Assembly (NCBI GenBank): GCA_021396245.1
Contig: WNYE01000001.1
Location: 1 to 64,000 of the forward strand
Source of the DNA: Sporothrix humicola
Lineage: Eukaryota; Ascomycota; Sordariomycetes; Ophiostomatales; Ophiostomataceae
Length of the DNA stretch: 64,000 nt
Reading direction: 5' to 3'
Shown here one piece after another: positions 8,112 through 19,294 of the stretch. Both the position numbers and the translations under genes were made by a program. How positions within the stretch are numbered: position 1 is the first letter of the stretch; each line of letters starts with the position of its first letter. A model generated the notes under the pieces. That model did not search any database, was not told the origin of the DNA, and saw nothing but the letters and a program-made list of their open reading frames with translations.

Positions 8112-10284
8112 TTTGAAGAAGAGGAAGAAGATGGTGATATAAAATCAAGGAGAAGGGTGGAAAAGAGGAAAAAGAGGAAAAAGAGGAAAAAATCCGGAAA
8201 AATCAGAAATCAGAAATCAGAAATGAGAAATCAGAAAAACAGCAAGACAGAAAACAGAAGAAGAGGTATCTGTGATCTGACGAGAGGAGAGAGAGAGTTC
8301 TTTGAGCTGTCCAAGAAGATATATCTTGATGAGATCAAAGGTAGAAGCTGAGAGTTTCACAAGCTGTAGATTGTGAAGAGCTGAGAGCTTGCGAGATATC
8401 AAATTTTGAAGATTTTGAAGATTTTGACAATGTGAAAATCTGGAAAATCTCCAAAATTTGAAGCTGTGAACTGGTGTGCAGTGGTGTGAACGAGGAAAGA
8501 AGAGAAAAGAGGAAACGCCCAAACTCCAGAAAATCGACAGATATTTATACCTCAAGGTCTGAAGGGAGAAGGCAAAAAGATAGAAAAAGACGAAAGCAAA
8601 TGACTGAGATGGCAGTATATGACGAAGCTCAAGTTGAGCTCAGTTAAGCTCGCGTTCAAGGTCAAGTACAAGAGTACAAGAAGGTCTGCTGACGATGCTG
8701 ACTCGACAATAGTAAAAAACCGTAAAACCGGCTGCTAACTTACAGAGTCTCCTGGGCCTAAATGTCGTGCTAAGCGTTGCCGAAAGGGCATCGTCTTGTG
8801 TGTATGTGTAGACGAGAAGAGAAGATAGCACTGTGTGATGTATCTGTGACGGATGACTGACGGAGGAAGTCGTCGTCGTCGAGAGAAACACGTAGACCAG
8901 AGGAGAGTCGATGGGAGACGGAGAAGGGATGAAGGTTGTAAGCGCTGAATGTTGTCGGTGTCGGGTTGTCGTCGGATTGTCGTTGATGTCGTCAATGTCG
9001 AGGTACAATGGAGGCCGTTGGAAGTCGTGGAAGTCGGAAAAGATCGTGAGATCTAGTGTCGTCGATTAGTGTGCGTTCGCAGTCTTTTGCAGTCTCTTGC
9101 AGTTCGCGCACAAAAATAGTTTCGAGCTTTGTCGTAAAGTCGTCGTTCTTTCGTTGCGTTTCGCTTAGGGTCCAGTCGATCGTCTCTCGTCTCTTGTTGT
9201 TCGTGGTCGGTCGTGTGTCGTTGGTCTTTTTCGTGTGGTCGGTTCTCTCTTAATCTGGGGAAAGAAAAAAAGAAGAGAAGAAAAGAGCAGGTGCAGCAGA
9301 TGACGACACAGAAAAAAAGAGAAGGAGGGGACCGACGGGAAAATCGAGGAAACGGGAAAGAGACTGAGAGACGAGAGCGAAAGCGGAAAGGTGGGAAGAC
9401 GAGGCGAGTGGCACGGAAAGAGCGAGTCTGGACGGTTGACTAGTAGGCTGCCAAAATGGCAAGGACTCAAGTCTTGGTCTGGTTCTCTGGCGCGTGTTAC
9501 GTCGTTGCAGGCGGCGTAGTCACAGGCGAGAAATGTTCGCCAAGGTAGCGAAAAGCGAATAGCGACCAGCGAAAATGGAAAATGGAAAATAGGGCGGTGT
9601 CTGGGTGTCTGAGTCTGCGCCCCAAAATGCGAATGCACGAAAGAGGGGCAGTCGAGCAGAGAAAGGGCGAATCGGCACGGCGAACAGAGACTGGAGTGTT
9701 TCGTTTCGCGTAGTCAGTGCCTTTTTGGCGGTGTTTTTGGTGGGTTTTGGGGGTTTAGCGCGAAGGCTGCCGATTTTGTGGCTGAAGTGGTCTTGGTGAG
9801 CCTTGGCCAGCCTAGAGGAAATTCGAGATGTGGCTTGGCTGCAAGCTGCAAGCTCAAGCTGCACTGCACGCTGATTTCAGGGTCAGTCGACGGTGAAAAT
9901 TGGGGAAGCGGATAAAAGGTTGCGTACCTGTTGTATGAATGGGATCGATGAAATATTGGATGAAAATGAGAGTTGAGAAGAGAGTGAGATGGCTTTGGTC
10001 GCCAAGAGTTGCGTTTTGCTGCGTGGAAGACGAGAATCAACGAAAGGTCGAGTTGAAGAGGATGAAGAGGAAGAAGGAGGGAAAAAAAGAAGGGACGGGG
10101 GACGAGAGAAAAAAATTCCTGGGGTTATAGCCAAACTAGCTCCTGGGAGAAAGCTATTCTTGTGCAAAAGCTATTGAGCTTGATGACTTATTGCTCCCTA
10201 CGTGAGCCGTTCAAAAATGAGGCCAGACCAGGCCAACGTAATAGTGATAGTTAACAGTGAACTATACACTGTAGGCCTGTGAAG
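8112..10284. other. Gene-free 2.2 kb upstream of the protease and before the LTR element
   Basis: No convincing gene on either strand. The region is low in complexity: purine-rich AAAGAGG and ATCAGAA repeats at about 8150-8240, a TTTTGAAGA run at 8400-8430, and a long plus-strand polypurine tract at about 9253-9430. Part of it is probably the promoter and long leader of the protease gene. Open frames here are short and compositionally driven. Confidence 0.55.
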
Positions 10285-10527
10285 TGGTGGCCTACACCGC
10301 CACACACCGCCACAACCCACCCCCACAGGCCTTTATATAAGATAAATTTAGGCCAATTTCTCTAACCTTCGCTAAAGGTCAAAAGAACTTAACTTTAACC
10401 ACCATTAACCAAAGAATCCTACCACTAAGTTAACTAATAAATTACTATTTTATTACGTATTTATTATTTAAATTTATTATTTATTATTTAAGTAATATTT
10501 AATTAAAGGAAAACAGTATCGTTTTTA
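10285..10527 (+). repeat. 5' LTR
   Basis: Aligns without gaps to 17886-18128. It starts with the inverted-repeat dinucleotide TG (TGGTGGCC). Its end, by comparison with the other copy, was CA and is now TA. The left ~100 bp is little changed and keeps many CpA dinucleotides, while the right half is strongly C-to-T and G-to-A mutated relative to the 3' copy. Confidence 0.88.
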
Positions 10528-13500
10528 ATTAAAGGCTCCACCGGGGAGTACATAATAAAAATAATACCGTTTATTTTTTAATTTTTTAATCATTAATAAG
10601 TTTTACCTCTTCGAAGATTATTACGTTATTTAAATTAAACCGGCGTAAATTAACTCGAAATAAGTTACACCGAGTTATAACTTTTATAAAACTTAACGTT
10701 ATTTTTGTCGAAATCTTTTATAAATTATTCGACTGTTTTATTAGTCGTAAACGACGTTTCGATTAATATTTTATTAATGTCGATTTATTCGTTTAAAATC
10801 GTTTAAAAGTATACTTTTCGTGTAAACTATTTTTAGGTGGTTGTTTAAAACTTTTTTACCTTTAAAAGATTAGTCTATTAATCGTTTACTTTTTTTTTAT
10901 ATTTTTTTATTTTATTTTATAATTTTTATTTTTATTTTAAAATTATTATTAAAATTATCTTTTTCATTAACGTTAACCCCCCTTACGTTGTCGATTAAAC
11001 TTTATATACTTTTATTAAGTCTTTACTTTATTAAAGTTACATTTTTAATTTACTTTTTATTATACTTAACTAGTTTTTATCGAGCTACCGTTAAGTATCT
11101 TTAGTTTAGTCGAGTTCTCGTTAAACTTTCGTAAAATTTTTTTAGTTACTTTAAAATAACTTACGTTACTTTAAGTTGTCCCGAGACGAGCTAAAGTCCT
11201 TTAAACTATATACTCCTTTGTTTATTTCGACAAGGTTAATTATTTTTTAGTTTGTTTACTATACTAAACGACGATTAAACTTTAACCTCGTTTAATAACT
11301 TTATAGTCACCGCTATTTTTAATTAGTTAAACAATTTTTACATTAACTTATCCCTTATTTTGTAAACAATAAGTTTAAACGACGAAACTATTATTAAAGT
11401 TACTTTAATTAACTTTAACGATACTTTTAAGTCTTTAGTTAAATTTAAGTTATCTCTTATTATAAATAAACTTATAAATATAAGAACCTTTTTAAGTAAT
11501 TTTAAAGAAAAGTACGACGATTACTTAGAGGGTATCGAGACCGTTATTTTGGTATACCTTTAACATTTAATTAAGGTACAAAAGAAAATAAAACGGTATT
11601 TTTTAAAAAAAGGACTTTAAAGAAAAATTAAACGTTAATATAAGAACATTAAAAATAACGTGTTTAAAGATTAAAATAGCTTGTCTAAAGCTTTTTTAAA
11701 GAAGTTTAACGAGAGTACTTATTTAATTAATAAATTATTAAACGAGATTAGTATATTTTAACGTTACTTTAGCGAAAATATTTTTTGTTACATACGCCGT
11801 ATAAATAAACTTCACCGTAAAATCAACGGTACTTAACCGAATACTTTTTTATATTACTTTATTTTTAAAAGTTTAAAAGATAAAAAGAACGATACGATTA
11901 TTAAAAAGAAAACGCGGTAAATTTTATTATTTAAAGACTTAATAACTAAGTAAAGTTTAAACTTAAACGACAATTATACTTATTTAAACTTTAAAGACGT
12001 TATTTTATTTACCGTCCATACGTTTAGTATAAATATAAATACCGAAAAAAATAAAGTTACCCGTAAACTAAACCGTTTAAACTTTTTAAACGAACGTAAT
12101 ACTTAAAATCTCTTTTAAACTTTTATTTATTACATTATAACGGCTATACCTTAAAGTTTTACTCGCTCAACTTATTAAAAAGTTCGTATACTTTAATACG
12201 ATACACCTAAAAGTAAATATTACGCCTTTCTCGTAATAATTAGTTATTTTAAAAAAACTAATATTATCACTTATTACTCTTACGGATAAACCGGACACGG
12301 TAACCGTAACTATCTTAATCGACGTACTATATATCCGAGAGAAAAAAGTATAAAATACTTTAACTATAGTAAAGTTAAACACTATATCGTTAAGTGTACT
12401 TAACCGCGTAATAAAGCCAAGATTAACCAAAGTTTCCATTATATTAAGTTAAGTTATATTATTAAACTTAAGATTAAAGCCGTCTTTTTTACGAGAAATA
12501 ATAACGTAATTAATTTTATTAAAACTAAAAAATATAAAAAGTAAATATATACTTTAATTAAAGAACGAGAGTTTATATTAGACGTTATCTTTTATAAACT
12601 AAACGAGGTTTAAGTAATAACGGCTCTTATTATCTTTAAACGTTTTTTTAAAAAAAATATTTTACATAAACTAATTAACTTTATTAGTCGTATAGTTAAA
12701 CTAACTTATATAACTAAACTACACTTTATCGAAGCGTTTAAATAAACTAAAAAAGTTATACCTTTAATTAATACTCTTTTTTCACTTAAACGAGTTAAAC
12801 GTTAATAAAAGTTACTTAAGTTATATATACCGAATACTCCGTTAACCTAAGTCCCCATAAACCTAATCCACTTTTAAAATAACCCTTGAGTCCGTTAAAC
12901 TATCGAGATTCTTTAATCTTTTTTTAAAAAAAAAAGTTTTTATATAAATAAGTAAATATAGGGTATTTTAAAAATAAGCCTAAACTATTAGCTTTAAACT
13001 ATTTTAAACGTTTTAGCCCGAGCGATAATATAACTTAACGTACTCGATCTCTTTAATATAAACGTACTTATTTACAAAAAAGTTAACCGACTTAATTAAC
13101 TAAGTATCCCTCGCTTATAGAAAAAAATAATAAAGTTAATAAACGCGATTAAAGTAATCTTTAAAGTTAATAAAACTAAACTTACAGCTAACTAATTAAA
13201 CGTAAAAAACGTCGTGCTAATTAGTTTAAATAAAAAACGAATCGTAAAGCACTTTAACTTTATTTAAAATACAAATAACTTACAATTTTACTTAACTAAA
13301 AACGTATCGTTCCTTAAAAACAAAAACGGCTCTCCGTCAATACGTTTTGTTTATACTTTAATTAATAACGTTTTCACTAAACGCGTTATACTTAACAACG
13401 GATTTACCGTTACGATCGTCTCACCTAAAATAACCCGACGGGCTAAACTCTAATTGTTAACCATCCCCTTTAACTTCTTAATCGTATTAACTAACGACGC

Positions 13501-14499
13501 GAAGTACCCCGTTTTTAACTATTATATCGTTAACCTTTTAATCGGCGGTGTTAAATATATAATCTAAACTTATATATTAAAGATAACTTAAACTTTTAAT
13601 ATTTTTATTTTAAAAGATTAATACGAACGTATATAAATAAAATACGACTAAACCACTCACTAGTTAACAGTTTACGGTATAAACGACTTTAAGTTAATTA
13701 TACTAACTTACATACGTATTAAGGTACACCGTATTAAAAAACCGGCTTTAGCTAAACCTTTTATTTAAATAAACGATTAACTTAAATGAAGATATAACGA
13801 CGATAAATATTAATTCGACGTTATTAACGACGTTTCTTTAAAAGTTTATAGCTTTTTTTAAAAACTAAACGAAAAAAAGTTTATTACTCGTTAATAATCT
13901 TTTTAACCGACTTTACTACTCTTCGTGATACGTTATATTACGTTAACGTTAAAGGTAAAAAAGTATAGTTAATTAAGTTATTTACGTTTAAATTAATATA
14001 AATATAATCGTTTAAATAACGAGTAATATATAAACGATATTAAGTATTTTCACTTAACTTAATATAAAATATTTTACTTAACTTTAATTTAAACTTTAAT
14101 ATTATAAATATTTTTTTTTACGAAATTAATACTTTAAAATATAATAACTTTAAAGACCGACGCCTTCGTGTTAACTTTAATAATAACCTTGTTTTCGTCG
14201 ATAAACGCTTTATCGTTTGATAAATAAACGAAAAAGATTAGTAGATTATAAATAATTAGTTTAACTTATTAAGGATTAAGTTAAGTAACGTCGTTTTAAT
14301 TAACGCTCAACGAACTAATACTCGATATTTTTTTTATATTTACCGAGATTACTTCGTTTTTTTTTTCGTTAAAATATAACTTACGAATTTAGTGTAATAT
14401 AAAGTTAAACTAAAACTTAAGGCTTAACCTTAAAAAATAAAATAATACCGTTACCGTTAAAACGTTATTAAGTTTATTAATAAGTTTCTCTCACTAATA

Positions 14500-17165
14500 A
14501 AAAAGTTTAATTATATTACACGTAAAATGTTTAAGTGAATATCTCCCTTACTTTTCTAAAAAAAACTTAACGAGTCTTTTAAAATAATACATAACTTTCG
14601 TAACATTAACTTTAATACCATTATTACGTAATATCTAACTTACTCGATAAAACAAAATAAAAATTACTTAATACTCGGTCGTCTTTTAATTTTTTTAAAT
14701 ATAAACGTATATAATAAGTTTTAAAGAATCCTTATAACGTACGGTTACGAAAAGTATATAACTTTCCTCGTTCCTCATAACATATACTTTTACCGTGTTT
14801 ATTTTTAAAGTATAGCTAAATTACCTACGACTTACGCTAAGTTTAAAGATATATATTTTAAGGTTATACTATTTTTGTTTAAGTTACTTACCGTCGAAAC
14901 TATCTTAGGTTAAAATTATAAAACGAGCGATATACTCGGTTTATTCGTAGACGATTATAGTATAAACGGTAAAAACTTTAACTTTTACTTTATTTAGTTA
15001 AAAGATAAATATTTCTTACGCGTCGTTTTCGAACCTATATATCTTTTAAAAAAAAAGTTTAAGTTCTTTAAGTTTAATATTATTAATGTCGAGATACATT
15101 ACTTTAATAGTAAAATAAAACTAACTACTTATTACCGCGAAACGTTTCGACGTTTTATTAATAAGTAAACTAAGTATTCACTTAAGAACTTTAACGAGGT
15201 ATAAAGTGTAAGCTAAAAAGTATTTTAATTAAAGAAATATATACTTAATTTCTTATTTCACTTATTAGTAATTAAGTAAGCTTTCTTTAAAAAAATATTT
15301 TAATTAACCTCGTTTAAACGTTAGTTAATCTAAAAGAAATAAGTGGAGCGTTTTAAACTATGTTAAAGACCAAAGTAGTTAAAAAACGTAAAGTCCATTT
15401 ACCGCGCTATCGATTAAAACGTTTTTTATAAATTTATCTTGAATAAATAAACTTACATTATAGTAAATATTAACGGGATTAACATCGGTGGTATCTTTTA
15501 ATAACTTAAAGATACTCCCTTAAAAACTAAAACTACAAACAAAAATATAAGTAAAGTTAAAATTATTTTTTTTCTTTTATTTCCGTTTACGGATATTAAA
15601 ACACAATATACTAATCTTAAACGTAAAGTATTAACTTTTATTAAAGCTATTAATATCGTGAAATAATATTTATTTTAATCTCTGTATCTAATTAAGGTCT
15701 ACACTAATCACCAATTTATCGTACAAACTATAACTAAACGGGGAAAAGTTTATAAAAAGATCGAACGGTAAATAAAATTTTTCGATAACTTTAATTTATA
15801 ATTTATTCATCGACCAAACATAACTTAATTAATTAAAGTCACTAACGGATTATTTAAACTACCTTTTAAATTTTAAAGTTTAAACATTAACCTTAAAAAT
15901 AACTCCTTTAATCTTATCCTATTTATAACGCCGAGTATCTACTATATTTTTACTCCCCCACCCGAGGTCAAACAAGCTTAATTAAAAAGACATAATAATT
16001 TAAAAAAACAAAAATAAAGTAAACGCCGTATAATCGAGCGCCTTAGTTTAATTAAATTATAACTGTTACCGTATTTAACGGAGCTTAAACAAAATAAACT
16101 TAACTTTAAAAAAAACGACGATATAAATAAGTTCGTCGCTTTAATAGTTAAAGTAAACTACGCGTTATTTAATAAAGTATAAACTAAATACACTAATATC
16201 GTTAAGGTCTTTAAAAAGAGAGCTAAATATACTATTATTAAGTTTATCCCGAACATAATTAAACGTAATCGCTTACGTCAAACTATAGCCTACCGTTTAT
16301 TTAACCACGCTTTTTAAAAAATAAAAAAGTATAACGGTAACTAGTTTAAGTATATCCTAAAATCAAAAGTATATAAAACCATCAGCTAAGCTTATAATAG
16401 CTATAGTCACTTTTCTTATATTATAACTTTAACTTAGTTACGCGAAAAGTTTTAATAGCTAAGTTAAATTAAAAATATAGTCGAATATTACGCTAAGTGT
16501 CCCGTTTATTAATAAATTAGTAACCGTTTATAGAAAACTAACCCTCGCAAAATTACATCCTTAAAACTAATGTCATTCATCGTCCAAAACTTTACTAAAC
16601 CATTTAAGATCGTTAAACGCAAAAGTAAACTATATATCTTAATTATCGTAAATTACTTTTTAAAATTCGTGTAAGTTATTTTTACGAAAAACTATAAAGT
16701 TTAAAATATTATAAAAACATAAATACGAGTGTTAACTTATATCGTTAGTTAACTTAACTTTATATACTTTAACAATAACTTACACTTTACGAACGAGATT
16801 ATTACTAAAATATTTTATATTTATAAAATTAAAGTTAAATTTACTTTTGTTAAATAACCCCGCGTAAATAAATTAACGGAGGTAATAGTTAAACTAATTA
16901 AAAAATAAATATAAAAATAAATCTTATTTAAGTTCTCCAAATAAAAAAAAATAAACTAGTCGGTGGTATTTAGTCGATTTATTATTAACCTTAATAAACG
17001 TAAACTCGATATTTTCGACCGTAAAACTTTTACTAAAGTATTCTTTAGTTTTAACCTTACTATTAATAAATTAAACCGTTACTTTAAACAAGTCGTAATT
17101 AACGACGACCTCAAATTAAATAAAAGAAAACGTTTTTTCCTCAACGAGAGACAAAATAAGTTATA
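14500..17165 (+). pseudogene. pol remnant: reverse transcriptase, RNase H, integrase
   Basis: All blocks lie in window frame 1, with no indel apparent between them. RT: a segment ending APTTYAKFKD-like, then LFVDD (VDD at 14947-14955) as the polymerase catalytic motif. RNase H: a block reading INGINIGGI followed by KVYTNHQFIV (about 15,690) and FIHRPN, matching the tether/RNase H region of Gypsy pols. Integrase: CPV(C) zinc-knuckle remnant near 16,498, FNNNLHFTNE near 16,770 (the second catalytic Asp now reads Asn, as G-to-A would produce) and NKLTEVIVKLI near 16,870 carrying the catalytic Glu. The stops are almost all TAA/TAG, readable as former CAA/CAG. A 67-codon open stretch at 16963-17166 is the C-terminal tail of this frame, not a separate gene. 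Confidence 0.8.
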
Positions 17166-17885
17166 AGCTTAACTTACTCGGCTATATTTTAAAGTAATTA
17201 TCACTTATTTTTAAAACTTTAAAATTAATTTAACTCTTTTAATACTTAAGGTATAAGTATAAAAAAAAGTTTGGCGAAAACTTAGTATAAGTTTAAAATA
17301 AAATAACTTTATAATGATTATACGCGTAACTTTACTTATCTTTTATTAAATTTATAATATTATTACGGAAAGTAAAAAACGTAAAGTATATATATTTAAT
17401 TTAAAACTATATATATTTTATGAACAAAGTTTATTAGTCTTATACCGAGAAAAAAACGAGTATTAGTATAACGAAGACTTTTTTAATATTTTCCGTTAAT
17501 GAAAATAAAGTGTCCCTTTATTCGACTTAGTCGAATTTTTCTTTTACGTTATTTATCGTTTATTTTATTTATTTCGTTTATTTTTTTATTTTATTTAAAG
17601 TGAATAAAGTTTACTTAATTAATGTAACGTTAATTAAGTTTTAAAAAATATTTATTTTTATTCGTATTTTACTTTTACCTACTACGAGTAAACGTTTATT
17701 TTTTTTTATTTATTATTTAACGCGTAAACGTCTAGCTTTATATATTATAATATTTTATACGAAATATCTATTATCTTATAATTTAGTTTATATCGGCGTT
17801 CGTTATTATTTTCAATTTTAATAAATTATGGTGGGATTATAAAGCCGGTAACCGAAAGGTCACTATAATCTCCCTTCCCCGTTAC

Positions 17886-18128
17886 TAGTAGCCTACACCG
17901 CCACACACCGCCACAACCCACCCCCACAAACCTTTGTATAAAATAAATTTAAGCTAATTTCTTTAACCTTCGCTAAAGGTCAAAAGAACTTAACTTTAAC
18001 CACCATCAACCAAAGAATCCTACCACCAAGTCAACCAATAGATTACCATTCCATTACGCATTCATTATTCAGATCTATTGTCCATCATTTAAGTGGTGTT
18101 TAGTTAAGGGAGGACAGCATCGCCTCCA
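17886..18128 (+). repeat. 3' LTR
   Basis: Gapless partner of the 5' LTR. Here the start has become TA (TAGTAGCC), while the right half (from about 18,005) is almost unmutated and ends GCCTCCA. Together the two copies give a TG...CA LTR of 243 bp. Confidence 0.88.
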
Positions 18129-19294
18129 AAAGGTTGTCTTCTCACTACTACGTGCACAACTTTATTGAAGCGGATTTGTAAAGGAAAATATGATACACGG
18201 ACTCTTTTGAATCGCAAAAATTGTTCTTGATGATGATAATATCAAATATTATGATCCATTGTCCTTTGATGCTCGTGAATGGGAGCTCACTTATCGATAA
18301 GATACGGGCATTGAGCACTGCGGGGAGACCCTGGAGCCCTTGGAATTTGGTAGTGCATGCCCTACGTAATGAGGCATTAGCGTGGCAGAGTGGGTTCCCA
18401 TAGTGGGGTCAGCATGGGCACAATGCGGAGACCTCTCTATTGTTGGCATTGTTGGCCTCCAGAGGCCTCGACTGCGCCCATTGAATGGCGTGTCTACATC
18501 GAACGAGGCGCAAGAAGGTCGTCACCACAGGAGTACTTTTATGCGAGAGCAAAGTCACAAACACGTTCGTCTTCACATTGAATCTAGACCGTCCCACTTT
18601 TCGATAACTCTATTGTACTTTGTCTTCAACCTTGTTCTGCACCGAACCCATGTTTTGTTTCATCCTCCTTTTGTCCTCTTCCATCGTCCATTTTCGTCTC
18701 TTCTTCCATCCGTCCACTCCACAATCCATCTCCTTTTTGTTTCGTTTCGTCCTCTCTCTGGAGTCAATCTGGCTGCCTTCTCCTCCTGTATTCCCCTTGT
18801 AGTGCCGCACGGCTTGCCTAAACACACTATGTACCAACTGACTTCTCATACGCTCACTCACGGCCACCAAGCTATAATAAATGTGACGAATAGCAGGCGC
18901 AGAACGGTGAAAAATCAAACGACGCCAGGCAATAATTTCAACGGAAAACGCACAGAAAAAACAGTGAAAAACAGAGAGAAATATGAATATTGTGCGAGGA
19001 CAGATTGCAGAAATCAGAGAAATCAGAGGGGAAAGCCACTAACACGCACAGCGAGAAACAAAGTATAGTGTGAATAGCAAAAACATAAGAAATTAACAGT
19101 AAATGCACGGCTGGCTGAAGAGACAATCCTAAATATGAAAAGAAAGCAACAGTGATGAAAATGCAGGACACAATGCTCACAACAAAACATTAAAAATAAA
19201 AAAGGAAAATTGAAAAAAAAAAAAAACACAGAAAAAGAAACCACATAGAAGTAGAGACAGAAGTAGAAACCAGGGAACGCCCAGACATACCGCC
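18129..19294. other. Intergenic region after the LTR element
   Basis: About 1.2 kb between the 3' LTR and the stop of the next gene. GC content returns to normal immediately after the LTR. A long open frame spans 18382-19068 but shows no recognisable domain and biased composition; I do not call it a gene. An A-rich stretch lies at 19190-19235. Confidence 0.5.

Larger units (their letters stand above)
10285..18128 (+). mobile_element. RIP-degraded Ty3/Gypsy-order LTR retrotransposon
   Basis: A 7,844-bp element bounded by two 243-bp direct repeats (LTRs) at an exact offset of 7,601 bp. The interior is extremely AT-rich with many TAA/TAG stops, as expected after C-to-T change on both strands by RIP. 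A continuous plus-strand frame can still be followed: the reverse transcriptase VDD at 14947-14955, an RNase H-type block near 15,400-15,880, and the integrase CPxC and D..N..E blocks at 16,486-16,915. RT-RNaseH-integrase is the Ty3/Gypsy order (in Ty1/Copia the integrase precedes RT). A gag-like stretch near 11,160 appears to be in the same frame. No clear target-site duplication (flanks TGAAG and AAAGG), primer-binding site or polypurine tract could be identified. The element is certainly non-autonomous. Confidence 0.9.

Noticed and set aside
16963..17166. 67-codon open stretch as an independent gene
   Set aside because: It is in frame with, and directly follows, the RIPed integrase, so it is the end of the retrotransposon pol frame.
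10279..18133. A target-site duplication for the LTR element
   Set aside because: The 5-bp flanks TGAAG and AAAGG do not match; RIP or rearrangement may have changed them, so no TSD is claimed.
18382..19068. 228-codon frame after the LTR element
   Set aside because: No domain, odd composition, overlapping frames on both strands; no codon-usage similarity to neighbouring genes.
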